Positions 34,612 to 41,904 of a DNA stretch of 64,000 bases are shown here, piece by piece; position 1 is the first letter of the stretch, and every line of letters begins with the position of its first letter. The position numbers were made by a program, and so were the translations under genes. This DNA comes from Nonomuraea gerenzanensis. GTDB lineage: Bacteria; Actinomycetota; Actinomycetes; Streptosporangiales; Streptosporangiaceae. The stretch covers positions 7,626,001-7,690,000 of the forward strand of contig NZ_CP084058.1 of NCBI RefSeq assembly GCF_020215645.1, given 5' to 3'. Below the pieces are notes generated by a model, which was given only the letters and a program-made list of their open reading frames with translations, was not told the DNA's origin and did not search any database.

Positions 34612-34926
34612 ATGAAGGGGTGGCGCAGGAAACCAGCCGTCCACCAGGTCACGGACGCCAGGCCGTCGCTGACCGCGGACATCCGTAAGCGTGAGGTCAG
34701 CTACCTCATCAAGATGGGGATTCGCACGATCTGCCTGATCCTGGCGGTCGTGGTGCCGGTGCCGTGGCCGTACCGGCTGCTGTTCATCGCCGCTGCGGTC
34801 TTTTTGCCATACATAGCCGTAATCGGGGCCAATGAGAGGAGCAACGACGCCCCTCCCCCTACCTTTCAGTCCCCTGAAGCTAACCAAAGCGAGATACCGC
34901 TGCATCGACGCGAGATCGGGTCGTGA
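34612..34926 (+). CDS. DUF3099 membrane protein
   Basis: A 104-residue protein. After a basic N-terminus (KGWRRKPAVHQVTDARPSL) come two close hydrophobic segments (MGIRTICLILAVVVPVPWP and YRLLFIAAAVFLPYIAVIG), the hairpin topology of DUF3099, and a polar C-terminal tail. ATG 34612 is used; GTG 34603, three codons earlier, has a better-spaced GGGG and may be the true start. No function is known for the family. The 6C-like RNA promoter starts only 8 bp after its stop codon. Confidence 0.8.
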   Translation: MKGWRRKPAVHQVTDARPSLTADIRKREVSYLIKMGIRTICLILAVVVPVPWPYRLLFIAAAVFLPYIAVIGANERSNDAPPPTFQSPEANQSEIPLHRREIGS

Positions 34927-34933
34927 CTAAGTC

Positions 34934-34965
34934 TTGACGCATCCCACGGGTTGTAGGTGTACGCT
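34934..34965 (+). promoter_or_regulatory. Promoter of the 6C-like RNA
   Basis: A consensus -35 TTGACG (34934-34939) is followed by TACGCT (34960-34965) as the best -10 match. The 20-bp spacer is longer than ideal, so the exact -10 is uncertain. The first RNA hairpin begins at 34973. Confidence 0.5.
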
Positions 34966-34969
34966 TTAG

Positions 34970-35085
34970 CCAAGCGCTCCGGTCCCCCGTCGGAGTGCTG
35001 GTGCCGGCGTTCCGGGCCCCCGTCGGAACGCCGATGAAGCGACGCCGGGTGGTTTGCCCCCGTAACCACCCGGCGTCGCCCTTTT
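34970..35085 (+). ncRNA. 6C-like small RNA with three C-loop hairpins and terminator
   Basis: Three consecutive hairpins each display CCCCCGT in the loop. They are AGCGCTCCG/CGGAGTGCT (34973-34999), GGCGTTCCG/CGGAACGCC (35006-35032) and a perfect 15-bp stem CGACGCCGGGTGGTT/AACCACCCGGCGTCG (35040-35078) followed by CCCTTTT, an intrinsic terminator. Actinobacterial 6C RNA (also known as mycobacterial B11) is defined by stem-loops with C-rich loops, and this element matches in layout. Each loop here has five consecutive C. 6C-type sRNAs regulate mRNAs by pairing C-loops with G-rich ribosome sites. A promoter-like -35 lies just upstream. The start is approximate. Confidence 0.8.
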
Positions 35086-35157
35086 CCCGGCCATGATTCG
35101 ATCAGTGTGTGCCGCGCCCCTCGTTGGATAGGGCGGCTTTCCCGAAATCGTTTACAC

Positions 35158-35204
35158 TCGCCCCCGCCTCGTTATTCACAGGAAATCTTCAGGCAGGGGC
35201 GAGC
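35158..35204. repeat. Imperfect 12-bp inverted repeat
   Basis: CTCGCCCCCGCC (35158-35169) and GGCAGGGGCGAG (35193-35204) pair at 11 of 12 positions across an AT-richer 23-nt loop. It lies 26 bp past the stop of the minus-strand DUF6457 gene and may terminate it, though no U-tract follows. Confidence 0.4.
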
Positions 35205-35229
35205 TTGACTTCAAGAGTTCGTTCGAGTG

Positions 35230-35487
35230 TCAGCCGTCTGTCAGCGTCTCAGTAGTCGCTTGAGCCCAGTTCTTCGCCAATGTGGTCAAACGCGCCACGG
35301 CGTCCTCGGGCGCGGTGCCCGCCCCCTGAGCCAGCCCCAGCAGGTACGCCGTCAGCGGCGCGGCCGGCCTGGCGACCCCGTGGGCGACCTCCTTCGTCAG
35401 GTCGAGTATCAGGTCGCGGTCCACGGTGGCCGGGTCGATCCCCAGCTCCTTGCAGGCCAGCGCGGTCCATTCGTTGAGCACGTGCAT
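35230..35487 (-). CDS. DUF6457 protein (molybdenum-cofactor associated)
   Basis: An 85-residue helical protein (MHVLNEWTALACKELGIDPA...), with the conserved LTKEVAHGVARPAAPLTAYLLG segment of DUF6457. In actinobacteria this small domain occurs next to or fused with MobA and other molybdopterin genes. The start at 35487 is chosen because GGAGGAGG lies 5 bp upstream; the longer version from 35511 would place that ribosome site inside the gene. It is 92 bp downstream of moaA on the same strand and probably belongs to molybdenum cofactor synthesis. Exact role unknown. Confidence 0.75.
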   Translation of the reverse strand: MHVLNEWTALACKELGIDPATVDRDLILDLTKEVAHGVARPAAPLTAYLLGLAQGAGTAPEDAVARLTTLAKNWAQATTETLTDG

Positions 35488-35579
35488 GCGAGCCTCCTCC
35501 AGGTGAGCCATTGTGTCGCAGTCACGTCACGGACGGCCGGGGCGCGGCGCGTCCGGGCGCGGCGGATCCGCCGGGCCCG

Positions 35580-36569
35580 TCAGCCGCCGATGGCCGACAT
35601 CGGACGCGACGGCTGCAGGAACGACGGGTCGTCGATGCCGTGACCCGCCCGCTTGCGGGACACGGCCGCCATCCACCGCTCGGCCAGCTCCTCGTCGGAG
35701 GCGCCGTCCCGCATCGGCGTCTTCAGGTCGGACTCCTCGGTGGCGAACAGGCAGTTGCGGATCTGGCCGTCGGCGGTCAGCCGCACCCGGTCGCACGCGC
35801 CGCAGAACGGCCGCGTCACCGAGCCGATCACGCCCACCCTGGCGGGGCCGCCGTCCACCAGGAACCGCTCGGCCGGGGCGCTGCCCCGCTCCTCCTGGTC
35901 GTCGGGCGTCAGCTCGAAGGAGGCGGACAGGAGCTGGAGTATCTCGTCGGCGGTGACCATGTCCTGGCGGCTCCAGCCGTGCTGGGCGTCGAGCGGCATC
36001 TGCTCGATGAAGCGCAGCTCGTAGCCCTGGTCGAGGCACCAGCGCAGCAGCGGGACCGCCTCGTGGTCGTTGACGCCGCGCATCAGCACGGCGTTCACCT
36101 TGACCGGGCGCAGGCCCGCGGCGTCGGCGGCGGCCAGCCCGGCGACCACGTCGGCGTGCCTGTCGCGGTGCGCGAGCCGCTTGAACGTGGCGGGGTCGAG
36201 GGTGTCGAGCGAGACGTTGACCCGGTGCAGCCCCGCGGCGGCGAGGGGCCCGGCCAGACGGGCCAGGCCGATGCCGTTCGTGGTGAGGGAGACCTGGGGC
36301 CCGGGGGCGAGGGTGGTGGTGCGGCCGACGATGTCCACCAGCTCGCGGCGGAGCAGGGGCTCGCCGCCGGTGTAACGCACCTCGGTGATGCCCAGGCGCT
36401 CGACGCCGATCGTCACCAGCCGGACGATCTCGTCGGCGGTCAGCAGCTTCGCGCTCGGCAGCCAGTCGAGACCCTCGGGCGGCATGCAGTACGTACAGCG
36501 CAGGTTGCACTTGTCCGTGAGGGACACCCGAAGATCCGTCGCCACCCGTCCGAACGAGTCTCGCAACAT
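35580..36569 (-). CDS. moaA: GTP 3',8-cyclase
   Basis: A 329-residue radical SAM enzyme. N-terminal C21-x3-C25-x2-C28 (KCNLRCTYCMP) binds the SAM cluster, and VRYTGGEPLLRREL is the SAM GGE motif. The C-terminal second cluster uses the cysteines of RPFCGACDRVRL and RNCLF. The C-terminal Gly-Gly (AIGG), required for catalysis in MoaA, is present. It converts GTP to 3',8-cyclo-GTP, the first step of molybdenum cofactor synthesis. The downstream DUF6457 gene fits the pathway, and the window also has a pterin-dependent AOR-like gene at 62.4 kb. Confidence 0.95.
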   Translation of the reverse strand: MLRDSFGRVATDLRVSLTDKCNLRCTYCMPPEGLDWLPSAKLLTADEIVRLVTIGVERLGITEVRYTGGEPLLRRELVDIVGRTTTLAPGPQVSLTTNGIGLARLAGPLAAAGLHRVNVSLDTLDPATFKRLAHRDRHADVVAGLAAADAAGLRPVKVNAVLMRGVNDHEAVPLLRWCLDQGYELRFIEQMPLDAQHGWSRQDMVTADEILQLLSASFELTPDDQEERGSAPAERFLVDGGPARVGVIGSVTRPFCGACDRVRLTADGQIRNCLFATEESDLKTPMRDGASDEELAERWMAAVSRKRAGHGIDDPSFLQPSRPMSAIGG

Positions 36570-36715
36570 GGGGCGTCACCTCCTGTTCGTTCGCCAGAGG
36601 GCCAGACTACGACGGCTGCCGCCCCGCCCTCAAAATCCGACACTTCACGGCACGACAACACATTCTTCCCTAGATCGATTCCAGGCTCGTGTTCGGGAGG
36701 CCCGGCCGGCACGGG

Positions 36716-37120
36716 CTAGGAGGTCGCGTACCAGGCGTCCCGGGCGCGCATCAGCTCGGACAGGTGCTTGCGTGACCACTCGCAGCCCGCGTTCATCGGC
36801 TCCAGGAGGCTGCGGCCGAGGTCCGTGAGCTCGTACTCGACGCGCGGCGGGATCTCGGGGTAGGCGGTGCGGGTGAGCAGGCCGTCGCGTTCCATGGCGC
36901 GCAGCGACTCGGTGAGGACCTTCGGGGTGATGCCCCGCAGCGGGGCCTGCAGCTCGGTGAAGCGGCGCGGCCCCCGCTCCAGGCAGCGGATGATCTTGGC
37001 GGTCCACTTGTCGCCGATGCGGATCGGCGCGGCGACCGGCGGGCAGCCGGTGAACATGTCCGGATCGAGAGGCTCGGCCATCCCGCCATCGTAGGTAACT
37101 ATCGTTGCGGAAAGCGACAT
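36716..37120 (-). CDS. HxlR-family winged-helix regulator
   Basis: A 134-residue HxlR-type protein. FTGCPPVAAPIRIGDKWT contains the conserved N-terminal Cys (often a redox or aldehyde sensor) and the KW motif. It is followed by the winged helix (RRFTELQAPLRGITPKVL, LRAMERDGLLTRTAYPEIPP) and a dimerising C-terminal helix. ATG 37120 is preferred because AGGGGGTGAG directly precedes it; ATG 37081 is an alternative. It is divergent from an NAD(P)-binding reductase-like gene at 37169, the usual arrangement in which HxlR represses its neighbour. The 48-bp spacer must contain the operator. Confidence 0.88.
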   Translation of the reverse strand: MSLSATIVTYDGGMAEPLDPDMFTGCPPVAAPIRIGDKWTAKIIRCLERGPRRFTELQAPLRGITPKVLTESLRAMERDGLLTRTAYPEIPPRVEYELTDLGRSLLEPMNAGCEWSRKHLSELMRARDAWYATS

Positions 37121-37168
37121 CTCACCCCCTACCGTCTGCGGGGACGGGCGGAAGGACCGGTCCGCAGG

Positions 37169-37831
37169 ATGACGGAGGTACAGGTAAGCAGGATCGTGGT
37201 GTTCGGAGCCGGTGGGCGCGCCGGGGTCAAGGTGGTCGCGGAGGCGGCCGGGCGCGGGCACGAGGTGACGGCGGTGGTGCGGGAGCCCGGCAGGCACAGG
37301 GAGCTGGGCGGCCCGCGCGTGAAGGTGGTCGCCGGCGACGTCACCGACGCCGGCAGCGTGGCAGGGGCCGCGGCGGGGCACGACGTGGCGCTGCAGGTGG
37401 CGGCGCGGCTGGACGTGGCCGCGGAGGAGTTCTACGGCGCCGCGACGCGGGCGCTGGTGGACGGGCTGGGGCGGGCGGGCGTGTCGCGGCTGGTGGCGCT
37501 GGGCATCGGCAGCCTGCTGGAGGTCTCGCCCGGCGTGCGGCTCATCGACACCCCGGGCTTCCCCGCGGACGCGCGGGCGTTCTCGCTGGGGCACGCCGCC
37601 GAGCTGGCGCTGCTGGAGGCGTCGGCGCTGGACTGGGTGGTGATCGCGCCGCCGCCGGTGTTCCTGGACGCGGAGGCGGGCAGGACCGGGCGCTACCGGT
37701 TCGGGGACGGGCGGGTGCCGGAGGTGCGGGAGGGGGATCCGGCCTTCTCGTACGCGGATCTGGCGGTGGCGCTCGTGGACGAGGCGCAGGCGCCCCGGCA
37801 TCACCGGGTCCAGGTGGCCGTCTCCTACTGA
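37169..37831 (+). CDS. NAD(P)H-binding atypical SDR (NmrA/YwnB-like)
   Basis: A 220-residue Rossmann protein beginning IVVFGAGGRAGVKVVAEAAG, the dinucleotide motif of NAD(P)H-binding SDR-a5/NmrA-like proteins. It continues with VVREPGRHRE (phosphate of NADP), VKVVAGDVTDAGSVAGA and ALDWVVIAPPPVFLD. No Tyr-x3-Lys pair is evident, as usual for this group. It may be an isomerase, reductase or redox sensor; divergence from HxlR suggests induction by electrophiles or quinones. ATG 37169 is kept although its ribosome site (GGAAGG) is 12 bp away. Confidence 0.8.
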   Translation: MTEVQVSRIVVFGAGGRAGVKVVAEAAGRGHEVTAVVREPGRHRELGGPRVKVVAGDVTDAGSVAGAAAGHDVALQVAARLDVAAEEFYGAATRALVDGLGRAGVSRLVALGIGSLLEVSPGVRLIDTPGFPADARAFSLGHAAELALLEASALDWVVIAPPPVFLDAEAGRTGRYRFGDGRVPEVREGDPAFSYADLAVALVDEAQAPRHHRVQVAVSY

Positions 37832-37853
37832 CGCTCACGGGGGCCCGGCATGG

Positions 37854-37884
37854 CGAACGCCCGGCCGGTGCGGCCGGGCGTTCG
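37854..37884. terminator. Bidirectional terminator hairpin
   Basis: A perfect 13-bp stem (CGAACGCCCGGCC/GGCCGGGCGTTCG, 5-nt loop) lies between the convergent genes ending at 37831 and 37898. There is no U-tract, as is common for actinobacterial terminators. Confidence 0.75.
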
Positions 37885-37897
37885 TGGTACCGGTACG

Positions 37898-38386
37898 TCA
37901 GTGACGGCCGAGAACCCGCACCCAGTCCTTGCCCTCCGAGGGAGCCAGGTAGCGGCTGCCCTCGAAGACCGCGCGCCACGTGCCCGACTCGCGGGCGGGC
38001 ACCCGCAGGCCGAAGTAGCCCTTGCCGCTGGTGCGGACGGTGTCCACGTGCTCCCAGCCGCCGCTGCCGGCCGGCTGGAAGAGGATCACGACCCGCTTGT
38101 GCGCCAGGCGGTGCCAGCGCTCCTGCTTCTTGCAGGTGTCGGCGTGGTGCACCGAGACGAAACCGCTGATGTAGTCCTCGTCGCACTGCACGGAGAGCTT
38201 GCCCTCGATGGTCAGGGGCTTGCCCCGCCAGGCGGGCTCGGGGTTCACGTCGAGGCTGAGGCTGGTGTGGCCGCCGGCGACATCCGGGTCCAGGCCCGGG
38301 TCGTCCGCGAGGGCGGGCGAGGCGGCGGTGGCCACCACGGTCGCGCCCAGGGCCGCAGCCGCCAGGCCGGCGGCGAGACGTCGCAT
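37898..38386 (-). CDS. Small secreted protein with beta-sandwich-like C-terminal module
   Basis: A 162-residue exported protein. Residues 1-27 form a signal peptide (MRRLAAGLAAAALGATVVATA...SPALA). The mature part has strands with a Cys pair (VQCDEDYI and ADTCKKQ) and ends in SGTWRAVFEGSRYLAPSEGKDWVRV. That last element resembles the C-terminus of the neighbouring larger secreted protein (DGYWRVRFPGTGHYAPDLSKSR), indicating a shared module. ATG 38386 is taken; TTG 38392 with a better-spaced GGAAGGA is possible. No function is recognised. An AT-rich region upstream probably holds the promoter. Confidence 0.75.
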   Translation of the reverse strand: MRRLAAGLAAAALGATVVATAASPALADDPGLDPDVAGGHTSLSLDVNPEPAWRGKPLTIEGKLSVQCDEDYISGFVSVHHADTCKKQERWHRLAHKRVVILFQPAGSGGWEHVDTVRTSGKGYFGLRVPARESGTWRAVFEGSRYLAPSEGKDWVRVLGRH

Positions 38387-38538
38387 CTTCAAAACAGAAA
38401 TCCTTCCCCGTCCGAACGCACGCACCCGTGCGGGCACGTCAACTGCCAATGACGCGTAAAGGTCAGGAAAAGTTGCGACAAAGTTGATCACGATTCGGCA
38501 ACGGGAGGGTGGTGGGGGTTCTGTAGACCCTGCTGGGT

Positions 38539-39846
38539 TTATTGAGCTATTTGTCGGGATTTAGAGAGATCTGGTGCGTAGTGTCCTGTTCCGGGGAAGC
38601 GGACGCGCCAGTAGCCGTCCGTACGTCCCTGGAACGTGCCGACGAACGCGCCGGCCCCGTCGGTCGTCGTCTCGCCGACCGCCTGCCAGGCCGAGGACGC
38701 GTCCGGGCGCCACAGCACCTCCAGGCGCTGCTTGGCGAACGGGCCGTAGTCGGTGAGGCCGCGCGGGTCCACCCGGGTCAGCGAGCCGCGCAGGCGCACG
38801 CCGTCCGTGCGGGCCGACTTCTCCGCCCGTACGGAGGTGAGCCTGGTCTCACGCTTGAGCTCGAACGAGGCGTACTGCGTGATCGTCGCCCCGTTCGTGC
38901 CCTTGGCGGTGGCGGTGATCGTCCAGGTGCCCGCCGGGTAGAAGCGGTTCAGCTTCTTGTCCGGCAGGAAGCGCCAGGTCTGCCAGTCGTCCGTCCTCGT
39001 GCGGGCCGCTCCGGGTGCCGGGTCCAGCAGGGTGATTCCCGGTGCCAGGCGCCACACCAGGCGCTGCGGGAGCGCCGGGCGGCTCGCTCCGGGGACGCCT
39101 TCCCTGGGTGCGGCGGCCTGCTGCTGGTCGCCGTGCACCGTGGAGCCGGTCGCCGGGCCCGGGCCGAGCGCGCCCGCGGACGCCTGTGCCGGGGTGAGGC
39201 CCGTGGCCGGCGCCGCGCCGGGTGCGAGGGCGGGTGCTTCCGCGCCGCCTTGAGCGGGCGCCTGGGGCTGGACCGCCGGTCCGGCTACGGACGGCTCGGC
39301 GGGAGTGTGGGCGGGCGGTTGGGCTTGGGAGTGCGCGGGTGGTTGAGCCGGTGAGTGAGCCGGCGGCTGCGCGGCGGGCTTGCCCGGGTGGGCCTGCGCG
39401 GGCTGCTGTGCCGATTGCTGGCCCGGCTGCTGGCCCGGATGCTGGCCCGGCTGGGCGGGCGGCTTGGCGGGCAGGTGCACGGGCGGCTGGGCAGGCGGTT
39501 GCGCGGGCGGCCGGGCGGGTGGCTGAGCGGGTGGTTGAGCAGGTGGCTGGGCGGGTGGCTGGCCCGGGGATCCCGCCGGTGGGCCGACCGTGACCGGGCG
39601 GGGCTGGGGAGCGTGGGCGGGCGGGGCGCCGGGCTCGACCTTGACGGTGACGCCGTCCTTGCCCCGCACCACCCCCTTGGCGACCACATCGATCACCAGG
39701 CGGACGGACCCCTGCGCCCCGACCACGGGTTCCGCTGGGCGTACGGTGATGGCGCGGATGGCGGGCTCGGTCGCGGCGGAGGCAGCAGGTGCGGGCACCG
39801 TGAGCGACCCCGCCGCGAGCGAGACGAGAAGAACACTTCTGGTCAT
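38539..39846 (-). CDS. Secreted Pro/Gln-rich protein with C-terminal beta-sandwich module
   Basis: A 435-residue exported protein. A signal peptide (MTRSVLLVSLAAGSLTVPAPAASA) is followed by a short beta domain (VRPAEPVVGAQGSVRLVIDV). A long low-complexity region of PPAQ, PPAH and PGQQ repeats (about residues 75-185) then continues into Ala/Gly/Pro-rich sequence to about 240. The C-terminal 170 residues contain strands with GTWTITATAKGTNGATI and a final DGYWRVRFPGTGHYAPD like the smaller neighbour. The Pro-rich part is a typical cell-wall-spanning linker. No enzymatic motif or membrane anchor was found. Both genes may descend from a duplicated module. Confidence 0.75.
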   Translation of the reverse strand: MTRSVLLVSLAAGSLTVPAPAASAATEPAIRAITVRPAEPVVGAQGSVRLVIDVVAKGVVRGKDGVTVKVEPGAPPAHAPQPRPVTVGPPAGSPGQPPAQPPAQPPAQPPARPPAQPPAQPPVHLPAKPPAQPGQHPGQQPGQQSAQQPAQAHPGKPAAQPPAHSPAQPPAHSQAQPPAHTPAEPSVAGPAVQPQAPAQGGAEAPALAPGAAPATGLTPAQASAGALGPGPATGSTVHGDQQQAAAPREGVPGASRPALPQRLVWRLAPGITLLDPAPGAARTRTDDWQTWRFLPDKKLNRFYPAGTWTITATAKGTNGATITQYASFELKRETRLTSVRAEKSARTDGVRLRGSLTRVDPRGLTDYGPFAKQRLEVLWRPDASSAWQAVGETTTDGAGAFVGTFQGRTDGYWRVRFPGTGHYAPDLSKSRQIAQ

Positions 39847-39913
39847 GATCGAGACGGTAGGAACCGTCCGGTAATGGACAGGACCACAACACACGCCCCG
39901 AATGGCAAAAGCC

Positions 39914-41761
39914 TCAGGCGGTGCCGGGTTCGCCGTAGAGCCCGTCGATGATGTCGGCGTACTTGGTGTGGATGATGCGCCGCTTCAGCTTGAGGCTCGG
40001 GGTGAGCTCCTCGGTCTCGGCCGTCCACTCCACGCCGAGCAGCGCCCACTTCTTGACCTGCTGCACCCTGGCCAGCTTGGCGTTGGCCGCCTGTACGGCC
40101 GAGTCGACCTCCGCCAGCACCTCGGGATGCTCGGCCAGTTCGGCCAGCGAGCCGTACGTGATACCGCGCGCCTGCGCCCAGCCCGGCGCCACCTCGGCGT
40201 CGAGCGTGAGCACGGCCACCGGGTGCGGCCGGTTGTCGCCGTAGGCCAGGGCCTGGCCGATGAGGCTGTGCTGCTTGAGGTGGTTCTCGATCTCGGCCGG
40301 GGAGATGTTCTCGCCGCCCGCGGTGATGATCAGCTCCTTCTTGCGGTCCACGACCCGGTAGAAGCCGTCCTCGTCCACCGTGCCGATGTCGCCGGTGTGC
40401 AGCCAGCCGTCGGCGTCGACGAGGTCGGCGGTGGCCTCGGGGCGGTTGAGGTAGCCGGCCGTGTTGAGCGGGCTGCGGGTGAGGATCTCGCCGTCGTCGG
40501 CGATGCGGATCTCCACGCCGGGCTCGGCCCTGCCGACGGTGCCCAGGCGGTAGCAGGCGGGGCTGTTGCCGGTGAAGGCGCCGGTCGTCTCGGTCATGCC
40601 GTACACGTCGATGACCTTGAGCCCGAGACCGGCGTAGAAGCGCTGCACCTCGTCGGGCAGCGGCGCGGCACCGGTGGCGGTCCACTCGGCGCGGTCGAAG
40701 CCGATCATGCCGCGGATGACGGACAGCAGCGCGGCGTCGGCCTTGTCGTAGGCGGCCTGGATCTCGGGGGTGACCGTGTGGCCGTGCTGCCCCGCCTCGA
40801 CGTAGGCGGCGCCGGCCGCCATGGCCTCGCGTACGGCGGCCTGCTGCTCCTCCGGCTGGGTGGCGAGGACGGCGAGCAGCCGGGCCATCATCTTCTCCCA
40901 CACGCGCGGCACGCCGAAGAACATCATCGGCCTGACCTGCCCGAGCGTGGCGCCCAGGTTGGCCAGGTCGGTGCAGAAGTGCACGTGGGAGACCTTCACC
41001 AGCGGCAGGTAGAGGCTCAGGATGCGCTCGGCGATGTGCGCGTAGGTGAGGTAGGAGATCTGGGTGCCGCGCATGGGCAGCGAGGTGAGGCGGTCGGTGG
41101 CGGCGACCTCGTAGAAGATGTTGGCGTGGGTGAGCGGCACGCCCTTGGGGGTGCCGGTGGTGCCGGAGGTGTACAGGACGGTGGCGACGTCGCCAGGGGT
41201 GACGGCGCGCCAGCGGGCCTCGACCTGGCCGGGGTCGGCGGCCAGGCGTTCGCGGCCGAGGGCCAGGAAGTCCGCCCAGGTCATGAACCGGTCGCCGGCC
41301 GGAGCCCCGTCCAGCATGATGATCCTGCGCAGCCCGTCCAGCCGGTCCAGCACCGGCTCCCAGCGGGCCAGGTCGGCGGGGCCGCCCAGCACCGCGTACC
41401 TGGCGCCGACGTCGCCGGCCACGAAGGCGATCTGGTCGGGCGCGAACGTCGAGTAGACCGTGCAGCCGACGCCGCCCGCGTGCACCGCGCCGAGATCGGC
41501 CAGGACGTGCTCGCTGCGGTTGACCATCATGAGGGCCACGGACTCGCCGGGCTCGAGCCCCAGGGCGACGAACGCGGCGGCGATCTCCAGCACCCGCTCC
41601 CTGGCCTGCCCGTAGCTGAGCGTGTTCCAGCCCTCGCCTTCGGGATCGGAGTAGGCGGGTGCGTCGTGGTGCTGCTCGGCCGCCTGTCTCAGCTGCTCGC
41701 ACACCGTACGGCCGGCGATCTGCCGCTCGATCTCGGCCCGGACTTCGAGGACTTCGCCCAT
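39914..41761 (-). CDS. Long-chain fatty-acid--CoA ligase (AMP-forming)
   Basis: A 615-residue ANL-superfamily enzyme. The AMP-binding P-loop VLYTSGTTGTPKGVPL, the A5 motif VYGMTETTGAFTG, the TGD of LHTGDIGTVDEDGF and the hinge DRKKELIITAGGENISP are all present. The C-terminus with KLKRRIIHTKY carries the catalytic-lysine region. Length and the NIFYEVAATDRLT linker fit the FadD15-type long-chain acyl-CoA synthetases. It activates fatty acids to CoA esters for degradation or lipid synthesis. ATG 41761 is the first Met of the domain. It is divergent from the POT transporter gene across about 140 bp. Confidence 0.93.
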   Translation of the reverse strand: MGEVLEVRAEIERQIAGRTVCEQLRQAAEQHHDAPAYSDPEGEGWNTLSYGQARERVLEIAAAFVALGLEPGESVALMMVNRSEHVLADLGAVHAGGVGCTVYSTFAPDQIAFVAGDVGARYAVLGGPADLARWEPVLDRLDGLRRIIMLDGAPAGDRFMTWADFLALGRERLAADPGQVEARWRAVTPGDVATVLYTSGTTGTPKGVPLTHANIFYEVAATDRLTSLPMRGTQISYLTYAHIAERILSLYLPLVKVSHVHFCTDLANLGATLGQVRPMMFFGVPRVWEKMMARLLAVLATQPEEQQAAVREAMAAGAAYVEAGQHGHTVTPEIQAAYDKADAALLSVIRGMIGFDRAEWTATGAAPLPDEVQRFYAGLGLKVIDVYGMTETTGAFTGNSPACYRLGTVGRAEPGVEIRIADDGEILTRSPLNTAGYLNRPEATADLVDADGWLHTGDIGTVDEDGFYRVVDRKKELIITAGGENISPAEIENHLKQHSLIGQALAYGDNRPHPVAVLTLDAEVAPGWAQARGITYGSLAELAEHPEVLAEVDSAVQAANAKLARVQQVKKWALLGVEWTAETEELTPSLKLKRRIIHTKYADIIDGLYGEPGTA

Positions 41762-41904
41762 GGCACGCGCCTCCAGTCAGTAATCACTTGCATGATTGGT
41801 TCGCATCGCACCACAGCGCGGGGGTAGCGGCAAGAGCTTGCGGAGAAAGACGCGCCTTCGTCACGTACAGTGATCACAGCGATGCGAGCAGTGTGGGGGC
41901 AGGC

